Assembly (NCBI RefSeq): GCF_000807775.2
Contig: NZ_CP047385.1
Coordinates: 1,922,001 to 1,986,000 of the forward strand
Length of the DNA: 64,000 nucleotides
Reading direction: 5' to 3'
Source: Pandoraea fibrosis
GTDB taxonomy: Bacteria; Pseudomonadota; Gammaproteobacteria; Burkholderiales; Burkholderiaceae
How positions within the stretch are numbered: position 1 is the stretch's first letter; each line of letters begins with the position of its first letter. A program made the position numbers and the translations under genes. Below, piece by piece: positions 44,990-54,091 of the stretch. Below the pieces are notes generated by a model. That model did no database searches. It was not told the origin of the DNA and saw only the letters and a program-made list of their open reading frames with translations.

Positions 44990-46024
44990 TCACTGCCCGG
45001 CGCCAGGGTTGTCGGCTTCGGTGGTGAAGGCGTCGGCGAAGAACGCGTCCTCCGGCAAATGGTGATGCGCAATGAAGTCGCGGCGCGCGGCTTCCACCAT
45101 CACGGGGGCACCACAGGCGTAGACTTCGTAGCCCGACATATCCGGCAGATCGTCAGCCACGGCACGATGCACGAAGCCCGTGCGACCCTGCCAGTGATCT
45201 TCCGGCGCGGCTTCGGAGAGGACCGGCACGAACCGGAAGCCCGGAATATCGCGAGCCCACTGTTCGGCCAGTTCGCGCAGGTAGATGTCCTTCAACTGAC
45301 GCGCGCCCCAGTAGAGCGTCATCGGCCGGTCGAGACCCTTATGCGCCGCATGTTCGACGATGGCCTTGATCGGTGCGAAGCCGGTGCCCGAGGCGAGCAG
45401 TACGATGGGCTTGTCCGAGTCTTCGCGCAGGAAGAAAGTCCCCAGCGGCCCTTCGAAGCGCAGGATCTCGCGCTCCTTCATGGTGTTGAAGACGTGATCG
45501 GTGAACACGCCGCCGGGCATGTGGCGCAGGTGAAGTTCGAGGAAGCCTTCCTCATGCGGTGCGGTCGCCATCGAATAGCTGCGACGCTTGCCGTCTTTCA
45601 GGATGAATTCGATGTATTGCCCGGCGAGGTACTGGAAGCGCTCGTTGGCGGGCAATTGCAGACGCATCACGATGACATCGTCGGCGCGCCGCTCAAGGGC
45701 GTTCACGCGGCACGGCAGGCGTTTGACCGGAATGTCGCCGATGCCTTTGACCTCGCGTGATTCGATGACGAGGTCGCCTTTGGCGTGGGCGCAGCACAGC
45801 AAGGCAAAGCCGCGTGTCTCTTCGTCTTTCGTGAGCGCGGACGTGGAGTGTGCACCGTGTTCGACGCTGCCTTCGACCAGTTTCGCCTTGCACGACCCGC
45901 AGCCACCGTTCTTGCAGCCGTAGGGCAGGCCGATGCCCTGACGCAACGCCGCGGAAAGTACGGCCTCGCCGTCTTCGACCTGGAACTCGCGCCCGCTCGG
46001 CACGAGGGAAACGTTGTAAGCCAT
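44990..46024 (-). CDS. Ferredoxin-NAD(P)H oxidoreductase, CDP-6-deoxyglucoseen reductase-like
   Basis: A 344-residue protein. Residues 1-90 are a 2Fe-2S ferredoxin domain (YGCKNGGCGSCKAKL, fourth ligand in LLCCAHAKGD). Then the FAD domain (KRRSYSMATAP) and NAD domain (LLASGTGFAPIKAIVEHAA; YACGAPVMVEAARRDF). The layout matches AscD and oxygenase reductases. No sugar-deoxygenation gene lies near, so the name used in many Burkholderiales genomes is probably only by homology; it may serve an oxygenase elsewhere. The nagAa product in this window has the same domain order. Confidence 0.88.
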   Translation of the reverse strand: MAYNVSLVPSGREFQVEDGEAVLSAALRQGIGLPYGCKNGGCGSCKAKLVEGSVEHGAHSTSALTKDEETRGFALLCCAHAKGDLVIESREVKGIGDIPVKRLPCRVNALERRADDVIVMRLQLPANERFQYLAGQYIEFILKDGKRRSYSMATAPHEEGFLELHLRHMPGGVFTDHVFNTMKEREILRFEGPLGTFFLREDSDKPIVLLASGTGFAPIKAIVEHAAHKGLDRPMTLYWGARQLKDIYLRELAEQWARDIPGFRFVPVLSEAAPEDHWQGRTGFVHRAVADDLPDMSGYEVYACGAPVMVEAARRDFIAHHHLPEDAFFADAFTTEADNPGAGQ

Positions 46025-46039
46025 ACTACAATCCGAAAA

Positions 46040-47134
46040 ATGAAAAATTCGTCGAAATCCTTCGGTCGTCCGCGCCTGTTGGTCGTGGGCTGCGGCGACG
46101 TCGGCATGCGTGCGTTGCCCGCCCTCGTCAAACGCTTTCGCGTCTTTGCCGTGACGTCCAGCCATGCCCGTCATGCGGCATTGCGCGCCGCAGGAGCGAT
46201 CCCCGTCGTCGCCAATCTGGACGACGCGGCGAGCCTGCATCGCGTGGGCCGTCTGGCCCCGCGGGTGCTGCATCTCGCCCCACCCGCCGGGGTTGCCGGC
46301 AGTGGCTCGCAGGACCTGCGCACGCGTCGCTTGCGCGCGGCGCTGGCACGCCCGCCGAAGCCCGTTATTGTACCCGAGGGGGGGCATCGCGCCCGGTTGC
46401 GCCTGCCCCGCGCACCCCGGCGTGTGCTGGTCTACGCCAGCACCAGCGGGGTCTATGGCGACTGCGGCGGCGCTATCGTGGATGAGACCCGCGCGCCGCG
46501 CCCGCGTTCGCCGCGCGGGCAGCGGCGCGTCGATGCCGAGTCGACGATACGCGCGCTCGGGCGTCCCTCGGCGCACTCGCGTGCGGTTCGCCGTTTGCTG
46601 GCGGCCGGCCCGGCTCGTGCACGGGTGCCAGTGGCGACGGGCACGCGGGCGGCGTGGCGGTACCCCGAGTACGCCCGAACCCCTTGGCGGGCCTCTATCG
46701 TGCGAATTCCGGGCATTTATGCGGCGGATCGTCTTCCCGTTGCGCGTTTGCAGCGCGGCACACCGGCCTTGCAGGCGTCCGACGACGTTTTCACCAACCA
46801 TATCCACGCCGACGATCTGGCCGCCATTCTGATTCGCGCGATGTGGCGCGGTAAGGCGCAACGGGTCGTGCACGCGAGCGACGACACCGAGTGGCGCATG
46901 GGGGAGTATTTCGACCAGGTGGCCGACGCGCTCGGCCTGTCTCGCCCGCCGCGCATCTCGCGCGACGAAGCCAGCCATGTACTGGAGCCGACGCTGCTGT
47001 CGTTCATGTCGGAGTCGCGTCGGCTAGCCAACACGCGTCTCAAGCGCGAGCTGGGTTATCGGTTGAAGTATCCCGACGTGGCGGCGTTGCTCGCAACGTT
47101 ACCGCCTTTGCCGCCGGCGAGCGAGGTGGCGTGA
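46040..47134 (+). CDS. NAD-dependent epimerase/dehydratase family protein
   Basis: A 364-residue extended-SDR-like protein. It starts MKNSSKSFGRPRLLVVGCGD, with the nucleotide-binding GCGDVG instead of the usual GxxGxxG, and has YASTSGVYGDCGG, RIPGIYAADRLP, and TNHIHADDLAAILIRA. The usual Tyr-x3-Lys is not visible. Between RRVDAES and RIPGIY there is an unusually long Arg/Ala-rich stretch of about 45 residues. The start codon is only 15 bp from the divergent reductase start and lacks a clear ribosome-binding site, so it may begin further in. It is likely a YeeZ-like protein of unknown substrate. Confidence 0.8.
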   Translation: MKNSSKSFGRPRLLVVGCGDVGMRALPALVKRFRVFAVTSSHARHAALRAAGAIPVVANLDDAASLHRVGRLAPRVLHLAPPAGVAGSGSQDLRTRRLRAALARPPKPVIVPEGGHRARLRLPRAPRRVLVYASTSGVYGDCGGAIVDETRAPRPRSPRGQRRVDAESTIRALGRPSAHSRAVRRLLAAGPARARVPVATGTRAAWRYPEYARTPWRASIVRIPGIYAADRLPVARLQRGTPALQASDDVFTNHIHADDLAAILIRAMWRGKAQRVVHASDDTEWRMGEYFDQVADALGLSRPPRISRDEASHVLEPTLLSFMSESRRLANTRLKRELGYRLKYPDVAALLATLPPLPPASEVA

Positions 47135-47165
47135 GCCCCTGGTATTCGTGCCGGGGATTCGCGAG

Positions 47166-48659
47166 TCAGCCTTCGATCCCGTCAAACCCCAGCGTACCGC
47201 CCAGCGCTTTGACGAGTGAGATCGTCGCGTCAATCTGATCGAGGCGTGACTGCGCGGCGTTGCGGCGCGCCTGACGGGCAAGTCTTTGCGCGTCGAGCCA
47301 GCTTTGCAGATCGACATCGCCGGCGCGATAGCGGGCGCCGGACAACGTGGCCGCCCGCTGTGCCAACGCCGCCGCACTGGCAAGCGAGGTGTATTGCGCC
47401 GTCGTGCGCTCGCGCGCCGAGAGTGCATCCTCGACTTCGGTGAGCGCGGTGAGCAGCGTACTTCGGAACGTGGTGACGGCTTGCTCGTAGTCGTTGCGGG
47501 CGAGCGCAGTGGTGAAGCGCGCCGTCTGCACTTGCAGGAACGGCATGGCAAGGGTGGCGGCGAGCGTTCCCACCGGGTTGGCCAACAAGCGCGAGAGCGA
47601 ATCGCTGCTGGTGGCGGCCGTGCCGCTCAGCGTGATCGATGGATAGAACGAGAGCCGTGCGGCGTCGACATCAGCCAATCGCGCACGCACGCGGGTCTCG
47701 GCAGCGGCGAGATCGGGCCGTCTGGCGAGCAGCGACGCCGGTAAGCCCGGCGCGACGTCGGGCAGATGCGCAGGCGCGAGCGACGCGCTTTCGGCGAAAC
47801 GTGTCTGCGCTGGCAAACCCAATGCGTTGGCCAGCGCGTGACGTGCGAGGTCGCGCAGGCGCTCCCACTCCGCCAGTGCTCCGGCCACGGCGTCGCGATC
47901 CTGCTGCGCTTGTATCAGATCGAGTGCCGACACGGCTCCGGCGCGTCGGCGTGCCTCGACCAGCGCGACGGCCCGCTCAGTGGCGGCGAGATCCTCGGTA
48001 GCGCTGCGCACATTCTCGTTCAGATACGCCACGCGCCAGTAGCTGGAGGCTACCTGACTCGACAGCGAGAGCGCGGCCGCGCGCCGATCCCATGCGCTGG
48101 CGGCGGCTTGCCACCGAGCGGCGTCGCGTTGCGCGGCGAGCTTGTTCCAGAGATCGATCTCGTAGCTGATGCCGATGCTGGCACCGGAGGTCGTTTGCGT
48201 CTGCCCTTGATAGGCGAGCGCGGCTTTGCCGCCGTCCAGCGCGCGCGACTTGGCGCCGGTCACGGTGCCTGAGAACTGTGGCCAGCGGTTCGCGCCGGTC
48301 AGGCCGGCCTGGAGCGCGTCGCGATCCGCTTGCAGGGCCTTGAGTGCGAGGCCGGGGTTAGCGTCCAGCGCTTGTCTGACGAGCGCGTCGAGCTGCGGCT
48401 CGCGGAATGCTTGCCACCACGGATCGATGCCGTCGTCGGTGTGCCGGGACGCGTTGCTGCCGGTGCCTGGCGTGCCATCGAGTGGCGTGCCGAATTGCGC
48501 GGGGACGGGCAGCGAGGGGCGTTCATAGTCCGCGCGCGTCAGGCTGCATCCGGCGAGCACGATAGCGACGGCCATCGCACCGAGCGACGGCAGCATCGGT
48601 GCCCTGGCCTGCAAGGTGTGCGCGTGAGGTGGTCTGGAAATTCTGGGGAAGCGGGTCAT
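47166..48659 (-). CDS. Outer-membrane efflux lipoprotein, NodT/OprM family
   Basis: A 497-residue outer-membrane factor. The lipobox is AIVLAGCSL (Cys about residue 38). After it come two OEP repeats (segments QLDALVRQALDANPGLALKA and YEQAVTTFRSTLLTALTEVE) that build the trimeric TolC-like channel. It completes a tripartite pump with the MacB- and MacA-like genes just upstream. The start is uncertain (48659, or an internal ATG 21 codons later); neither has a strong ribosome-binding site. It ends about 30 bp from the convergent epimerase gene. Confidence 0.9.
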   Translation of the reverse strand: MTRFPRISRPPHAHTLQARAPMLPSLGAMAVAIVLAGCSLTRADYERPSLPVPAQFGTPLDGTPGTGSNASRHTDDGIDPWWQAFREPQLDALVRQALDANPGLALKALQADRDALQAGLTGANRWPQFSGTVTGAKSRALDGGKAALAYQGQTQTTSGASIGISYEIDLWNKLAAQRDAARWQAAASAWDRRAAALSLSSQVASSYWRVAYLNENVRSATEDLAATERAVALVEARRRAGAVSALDLIQAQQDRDAVAGALAEWERLRDLARHALANALGLPAQTRFAESASLAPAHLPDVAPGLPASLLARRPDLAAAETRVRARLADVDAARLSFYPSITLSGTAATSSDSLSRLLANPVGTLAATLAMPFLQVQTARFTTALARNDYEQAVTTFRSTLLTALTEVEDALSARERTTAQYTSLASAAALAQRAATLSGARYRAGDVDLQSWLDAQRLARQARRNAAQSRLDQIDATISLVKALGGTLGFDGIEG

Positions 48660-48761
48660 CGAATCGGTCAAAAAGACCCCCGCGCGCGACACCGAATCGC
48701 GCGCGGGGTATAAAACCATCCCGAGCCAGAGGGGGGCGCCGCGGGACGGTTGGGGGGCAAA

Positions 48762-50816
48762 TCATTCGCGTGCCAGCGCATCGACAGGGTCGAGCCTTGC
48801 GGCACTGCGGGCAGGCCACCAGCCACTGACCACACCGATGGCGCTCGCGCACATCACTGCGGCGGCAAACGTACTCGGGGAGAACACAACGGCGACGTGC
48901 GGCACGAACGTCGCCACGAGCCAGCCGATGGCGTAGGACAGCGCCACACCGACGGCGCCGCCCATCAGGCAAACGAGCACGGCTTCGATCAGGAACTGCC
49001 GGAGGATGTCCTGACGACGCGCGCCGATGGCACGCCGAATGCCGATCTCGCGGGTGCGCTCCGTGACCGACACCAGCATGATGTTCATCACACCGATACC
49101 GCCGACCACGAGCGAGATCAGCGCCACGAACGAGAGCAGCAGCGTGAGCATCTGGCTGGTGCGCGAGATCGACTTCACGATGGTGTCCATGTTGAACGTG
49201 AAGAAGTCTTTCTGACCGTGCGCCTGTGTGAGCACGCGGATGATGCCGGCCTCGGCGGCCGCCGGCGGATGCCCGTCGAGAATGCGCACCGTGATCGACT
49301 CCAGATGTTGCTGTCCCGCCAGACGACTCGCTACCGTCGTCCACGGCACGTAGACGTTGAGCGAACGGCTCACGAACATCGACGAGCGGTCGCGCACTAC
49401 GCCGATGATGCGCAGCGGCAACGACCCGGCGAGCACGATCTGACCGATGGGATCGCCCCCGTTGGGCATGAGCTTCCTGAGTGTGTTCTCCCCGATCAGC
49501 GCCACCTGCGCCTGCCGCTCGACTTCAGACGCGTCGAAGCTGCGCCCGCGCGCAAGTGTCAGGCCGTTGGCACGCATGAAATCGGCGCCTTCGCCGTGCA
49601 CTTGCGCGTCGGTATCGAGACGTCCGAAGCGCATGCGCGCCGTGCGCGGGCCGACTTGCGGCGTCACGCTGTCGGTGTACGGCTGTGCGGCGAGCAGCAT
49701 GGCGTCGCGCGGCAGCAGTGTGCGAATCTCGGCGGCCTTGTCGTCGTTGAAATCCTTGCCGCGCAGCACGGTGATGGTGTTCGGCGCGATGTTGCCGATG
49801 TCGTTGAGCACGCGCCGCTTCGTGCCTTCACCGATGGCCGAAAGTGATACCACCGAGGTGATGCCAATGATGATGCCGAGCATGGTCAGCCCGGTGCGCA
49901 GCCGATGCGACGCCAGCGCGTGCCACGCCATCGACAGGCTTTCCGAGAACGTCGGCCAACCACTCAGCCAGCCGGTCAGGCGTCGACGGCGAGGGGCGTC
50001 GGCAGTGGTTGGGACAGGGCTTTGCGACGGGGCGCGGAGGCCGTCGCACAAGGTTTCGCCCGGCGGGGCTTTCACCGTCCCGGCCAAGGCGACTGGCGCC
50101 GTGTCGCTCTTGTCGTTCGGAGGATTCATGCGATCGCACACGATCCGGCCGTCGGCAATCTCGATGACGCGTTGCGCCCACGCCGCGACGCCGGGATCGT
50201 GTGTGACGAGAATGATGGTGTGCCCGCTGGCATGCAGTTCGCGCAGGATCTGCATGACCTCGAGACCGCTATGGCTGTCGAGCGCGCCGGTCGGTTCGTC
50301 GGCGAGGATGATGTCGCCGCCGTTCATCAGCGCCCGCGCAATACTCACGCGCTGCTGCTGGCCACCCGACATTTGCGATGGGCGATGCGACAAATGTTTG
50401 CCCAGGCCGAGGCGTTCGAGCAATGCCGCCGAGCGTGACGCGCGACGCGTCTTCGACGTGCCGGCGTACACGGCGGGGACTTCGACATTGCCCTGTGCGG
50501 TGAGGTGCCCCATCAGGTGGTAGCGCTGGAAGATGAAGCCGAAGGACTCGCGCCGCCTTGCCGCGAGCGCGTCGTCCGAGAGCGCTGCCACATCCTGAGC
50601 ATCGATCTCGTAGCGGCCGCTGCTGGCCCGGTCGAGACAGCCGAGCACGTTCATCAGCGTCGACTTGCCCGAGCCGGACGGCCCCATAATCGCGACCATT
50701 TCGCCCCGTGCGATGTCGAGTTCGACATCCCGCAATACGGTGACGGCGCCCACGCCCTCGCCGAATGTGCGGGAGATGCCCGTGAGGCGCAGCAGCGGGG
50801 CGGCGGTGTTCGTCAC
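48762..50816 (-). CDS. macB: MacB-type ABC transporter, fused ATPase and permease
   Basis: A 684-residue protein. The N-terminal ATPase (residues 1-235) has Walker A GPSGSGKST, signature MSGGQQQRVSIARAL and Walker B ILADEPTGALDS. After a linker come helix 1 (LRTGLTMLGIIIGITSVVSL), a large periplasmic domain and three helices near the C-terminus (SFVALISLVVGGIGVMNIML). It drives export of macrolides, peptides or siderophores through MacA and the NodT protein. It overlaps macA by 4 nt (ATGA). Confidence 0.94.
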   Translation of the reverse strand: MTNTAAPLLRLTGISRTFGEGVGAVTVLRDVELDIARGEMVAIMGPSGSGKSTLMNVLGCLDRASSGRYEIDAQDVAALSDDALAARRRESFGFIFQRYHLMGHLTAQGNVEVPAVYAGTSKTRRASRSAALLERLGLGKHLSHRPSQMSGGQQQRVSIARALMNGGDIILADEPTGALDSHSGLEVMQILRELHASGHTIILVTHDPGVAAWAQRVIEIADGRIVCDRMNPPNDKSDTAPVALAGTVKAPPGETLCDGLRAPSQSPVPTTADAPRRRRLTGWLSGWPTFSESLSMAWHALASHRLRTGLTMLGIIIGITSVVSLSAIGEGTKRRVLNDIGNIAPNTITVLRGKDFNDDKAAEIRTLLPRDAMLLAAQPYTDSVTPQVGPRTARMRFGRLDTDAQVHGEGADFMRANGLTLARGRSFDASEVERQAQVALIGENTLRKLMPNGGDPIGQIVLAGSLPLRIIGVVRDRSSMFVSRSLNVYVPWTTVASRLAGQQHLESITVRILDGHPPAAAEAGIIRVLTQAHGQKDFFTFNMDTIVKSISRTSQMLTLLLSFVALISLVVGGIGVMNIMLVSVTERTREIGIRRAIGARRQDILRQFLIEAVLVCLMGGAVGVALSYAIGWLVATFVPHVAVVFSPSTFAAAVMCASAIGVVSGWWPARSAARLDPVDALARE

Positions 50817-51976
50817 AGCAGCGCTCCGGTATCGCCGCTGCCGGACGGCGGCGCATCGGTCGGATCGGCGGTCACGACCCGATCGCCTTCGGACAAGCCG
50901 TCGAGCGCCTGTGCCGTGAGTCGGTTATCGAGTCCGACCTTCACCCAGCGAGCGTGCGCCTCGCCGTGCCTGTCGAGCACGCGCACGCGATAGCGGCCGT
51001 CGGCGCGTTTTTCCCCCAGGGCGACGGACGGAAACGTCAGCGCATTCTCGACGTGTGCGCGCACGATCGAGACCTGTGCCGTCATATCGGGACGCAGCAC
51101 GCCGTTCGGATTCGGTACGTCGAAAAGCGCATTGAAGAAGATCGCGTTGTTGATCTTCTCGGGCGACGGCTGAATGACGCGCAACTTGCCCTCATAGCGC
51201 GTCTCGGGTGCACCGAGAATCGTGAAGTACACGCGCTGGCCTTCGCGGATACGCACGACGTCGGCTTCCGACACCTGCGCGCGAACGGTCATCATCGTCA
51301 GGTCGGCGATCTTCAGAATGGTCGGGATCTGATAGATCGCGGTCACCGTCTGGCCTTCCTGCGTGGTGATAGCCGTGACCGTCCCGTTGATCGGTGCCGT
51401 GATGCGGGTGTACGACAGGTTCGTGCGCGCTTTGTCGACCTTCACATTCTGCTGACGAATTTGCGAGTCGAGCGAGGCAAGCTCGGCCGTCAGCGCGTCT
51501 GACTCGGTGCGGGCCTTTTCCAGATCGCGTGGCGAAGTGGCGTCGTCGCGCGCCAACTGACGCTGACGTGCCAGCTCTCGCTCGGCCTGCGCCTGACGAA
51601 TTGCCTTGGCGCGACGATCTGCCGCGAGGGTAGTGAGCCCGGCGTTGGCTTCGCGCAGATCGTTGTCGCTTGACGTCGGATCGATTTCCGCGAGTAGTTG
51701 CCCCTTGGTGACCGGGTCGCCGAGCACCACCTTGAGCGAGCGCAACTGTCCGTTGGCTTGCGAGCCGACCTCCACCTGTTTGATGGGTTGTAGCACGCCC
51801 GTGGCAAGCACGGCGTCTTCGAGATCGCCGCGCGTGACTTTCGCGCTGAGGTACGCGGGAGGCTTCGGGTGTGGCCACAGCCAGATGGAGAGACCGCAAA
51901 CGACAGCGAGAACCCCAACGCCGATCTTGCGGCGGCGGGTAAGGAGATGCGGGGGAAATGCCGGGAAACGCTTCAT
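50813..51976 (-). CDS. macA: MacA-type periplasmic adaptor
   Basis: A 387-residue membrane-fusion protein. One N-terminal transmembrane helix (IGVGVLAVVCGLSIWLW) anchors it. Then follow barrel-sandwich lipoyl halves (VEVGSQANGQLRSLKVVLGD; SYTRITAPINGTVTAITTQE), a long coiled coil in between (AKAIRQAQAERELARQRQL), and beta-barrel and membrane-proximal domains. It joins MacB to the outer-membrane channel. Order macA-macB-nodT on one strand. Homologues include the PvdRT-OpmQ pump of Pseudomonas; the substrate is not predictable here. Confidence 0.93.
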   Translation of the reverse strand: MKRFPAFPPHLLTRRRKIGVGVLAVVCGLSIWLWPHPKPPAYLSAKVTRGDLEDAVLATGVLQPIKQVEVGSQANGQLRSLKVVLGDPVTKGQLLAEIDPTSSDNDLREANAGLTTLAADRRAKAIRQAQAERELARQRQLARDDATSPRDLEKARTESDALTAELASLDSQIRQQNVKVDKARTNLSYTRITAPINGTVTAITTQEGQTVTAIYQIPTILKIADLTMMTVRAQVSEADVVRIREGQRVYFTILGAPETRYEGKLRVIQPSPEKINNAIFFNALFDVPNPNGVLRPDMTAQVSIVRAHVENALTFPSVALGEKRADGRYRVRVLDRHGEAHARWVKVGLDNRLTAQALDGLSEGDRVVTADPTDAPPSGSGDTGALL

Positions 51977-52100
51977 CGATCAGGAAATAGGCCAATAGCT
52001 TCCGCAGTGCGCGGACCTGTAGCGATCCTAATCAAAGGGGGCGTTGCAAACTGTTTTCAGTTGTTGGGACTTTGTGAACAGAGTTGACCGGGCGGCGGTG

Positions 52101-52733
52101 TCAGGGCAATGGACGGGCGCCGGCGGGCAGATCGGGGTGTTCGGGTGTCGGGTAGGTCAGGCGCGGCATGGGCGCCCCCGGACGACGCACGACGACCTGA
52201 TCGACCACCGCTTCCACATCGGCCGTCTCGCCCAGCGCCTTGAGGAATTTCGCAAGGGCGAAGCCGGGGGCGATGCACCCCTGCACGACGACGATGCGTC
52301 GTTGAAACGTCAGCCAGAGCGATGTCTGCGTGGCCCACGCGATGTCGGCGGCAATGCTGGAAAGCCGTCGTTGTGCGGCCTCGGCGATCTCTACGTCGTA
52401 GCGATAGCTGTTCGACAGCCGGCAACGCCCTTCCAGCCAGCAGTGGTTGCCTTTCTCGATGCGGTGATGCGCGTCGGCCAGCCAGTCGGATTCGCGCATG
52501 GCGGGTCCGAGTGGGGTGGGACAGTCGGCAATGGCCGTGGAAATGTGGAGGAAGGGATCGTGGCCGAAATTCCGCACGGTGGTGGCAGTCGGTGTGCCGG
52601 AACTCGTACTGGATGCGGCGTCAGGCGCGCCGGACAAGGCGTTCGGCGCGGCGGGAGCGGCGGCGCTCAACGAGAGCGCTGTTGTCAGGACGGTCGCGAG
52701 GCGACTGCACAGTGTGAAGATTGCGCGGCACAT
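52101..52733 (-). CDS. Exported protein with a BON-like domain
   Basis: A 210-residue protein. The ATG at 52733 has GGGAGG upstream and starts a signal peptide (CRAIFTLCSRLATVLTTALSL). The middle of the protein, YDVEIAEAAQRRLSSIAADI and LWLTFQRRIVVVQGCI, then ALAKFLKALGETADVEAVVD, reads like a BON domain (alpha-beta-beta-alpha-beta). BON domains are periplasmic or outer-membrane binding modules. The end is Pro-rich. It is encoded 125 bp before macA on the same strand, so its relation to the pump is unclear. Confidence 0.65.
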   Translation of the reverse strand: MCRAIFTLCSRLATVLTTALSLSAAAPAAPNALSGAPDAASSTSSGTPTATTVRNFGHDPFLHISTAIADCPTPLGPAMRESDWLADAHHRIEKGNHCWLEGRCRLSNSYRYDVEIAEAAQRRLSSIAADIAWATQTSLWLTFQRRIVVVQGCIAPGFALAKFLKALGETADVEAVVDQVVVRRPGAPMPRLTYPTPEHPDLPAGARPLP

Positions 52734-53012
52734 GCTGCCTCCCATGCCCGTTGCGGGCGATGTGGACAACGCCGTGGCGTCGGCGGGTATGCGGCAAAAT
52801 CTATATAATTTCGCGCTATATCGCCCAACGTCGCTGAAATTGCGATTTTCTCAGTGGGTGGCGCTTTGCCGGGCGGATCTCCGGCATCGGTCAACCTTAC
52901 CGATCCTTTCTGAAATAAGGATTAGGCGCCATTCTATAAGATGCTTCGGCAAACGCGAGACTGGACGGGCGCGCAAACTGCGGTGTATTTCGACACCGAG
53001 GGAGCTTGAATC

Positions 53013-53234
53013 ATGTCCATGGGCATTGGTGCGCCGAATGTGGCGCTGCATCGCGCCTGGCGTTTGCCGGGGCAGGGAGCGGCTGCGACGGTGGGTACCC
53101 ACCGGGCAACGTCGTCGCCGGATCGATTTACGAATGCGCTGAGGGCGCTCTCCAGTACGCCGGAGACACCCGTCGTGACGCAGGACAGTGCCGTGCAACT
53201 GTCGCAAGGCGCGAGCGCACCGCGCCCAACTTAA
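53013..53234 (+). CDS. Small hypothetical protein (73 aa) before the response-regulator gene
   Basis: A 73-residue ORF with a good ribosome-binding site (GAGGGAGC, 8 nt before the ATG at 53013), ending 17 nt before the response-regulator start. It is Ser/Thr/Ala-rich (RFTNALRALSSTPETPVV) without signal peptide or membrane helix. I know no family. The well-placed ribosome-binding site and spacing support expression with the two-component genes; a chance ORF is possible. Confidence 0.4.
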   Translation: MSMGIGAPNVALHRAWRLPGQGAAATVGTHRATSSPDRFTNALRALSSTPETPVVTQDSAVQLSQGASAPRPT

Positions 53235-53251
53235 ATTACCGAGAGAATTTC

Positions 53252-54091
53252 ATGAGTCTGCATGTTCTTCTGGTCGACGACGATCCTGTCGTTCGCGACC
53301 TTTTGCGTGAATTGCTGCATGCCAATGGCATGCAGGTCTCGGTGCTTCACAACGGTGCGTCGCTGTTGCGCCGGCTCGAACTTGAGCGGCCTTCGGTGAT
53401 TCTGCTCGACATCATGATGCCGGAGCGCGATGGCCTGCGGGCCTTGCAGGATTTGCGCGCGGCCGGCGAAGACATCCCGGTCATCATGCTCTCGGCGCGT
53501 GGTGGCCCGCTCGATCGGGCGCTCGGACTGGAGTTGGGCGCCGACGATTACCTCGTCAAGCCCTTCGATCCGCGCGAGTTGCTTGCCCGCATTCATGCGG
53601 TGCTGCGCCGTCGTGGACCGGTGGCGGCCAGTGCGCCCGATGCGCGCGCCCCGTATCGCTTCGGCCCGTTCGAGCTCGATTTCTCGCTGCGCACCTTGCA
53701 GCGCGAGGGCGAGCGTTTGCCGCTGCGCGATACGGAATTCGCCATGCTCAAGGCGTTCACGCAACATCCCATGCAGGTGCTGCCGCGCGTGAAGCTGCAC
53801 GCCATGCTCTATGGCGACGGCATCACGTTCCGCGATCGCAGTCTGGACGTGCCGGTGTGGCGCCTGCGGCGTCTCATTGAAACCGACCCGTCGGAGCCGC
53901 GTTATATCCAGACGATTCGCGGCAAGGGCTATGTTTTCGTGCCCGGCGGCGAATTGTCCGAAGGGGCGACGTCCGACGCACGCGAGCGCTCCGGCGGCGT
54001 GGGCGGTGGTGGCGACGACGCGTTGTCGCTTGCCCCGTCGGCATCGGTCGGTAAGCGCGCGGTGCGCGGCTGGCGGGAGTCGGTTGCGTGA
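53252..54091 (+). CDS. OmpR-family response regulator
   Basis: A 279-residue regulator. The receiver domain (1-120) has the acidic pocket VDDDP, phospho-acceptor Asp53 in LLDIMMPERDG and the Lys in VKPFDPRELLA. The winged-helix output domain (about 130-235) has DTEFAMLKAFTQHPMQVL and YIQTIRGKGYVFVPGG. A disordered Gly/Ser-rich tail of about 40 residues is unusual. The ATG at 53252 follows GAGAG. It shares an operon with the kinase (GTGA overlap) and lies divergent from the BON/macAB genes, which makes those candidate targets. Confidence 0.92.
   Translation: MSLHVLLVDDDPVVRDLLRELLHANGMQVSVLHNGASLLRRLELERPSVILLDIMMPERDGLRALQDLRAAGEDIPVIMLSARGGPLDRALGLELGADDYLVKPFDPRELLARIHAVLRRRGPVAASAPDARAPYRFGPFELDFSLRTLQREGERLPLRDTEFAMLKAFTQHPMQVLPRVKLHAMLYGDGITFRDRSLDVPVWRLRRLIETDPSEPRYIQTIRGKGYVFVPGGELSEGATSDARERSGGVGGGGDDALSLAPSASVGKRAVRGWRESVA

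Noticed and set aside
52044..52808. A plus-strand open frame of 254 codons opposite the BON-like gene
   Set aside because: The minus-strand reading has a signal peptide and strong ribosome-binding site; the plus-strand reading has neither.
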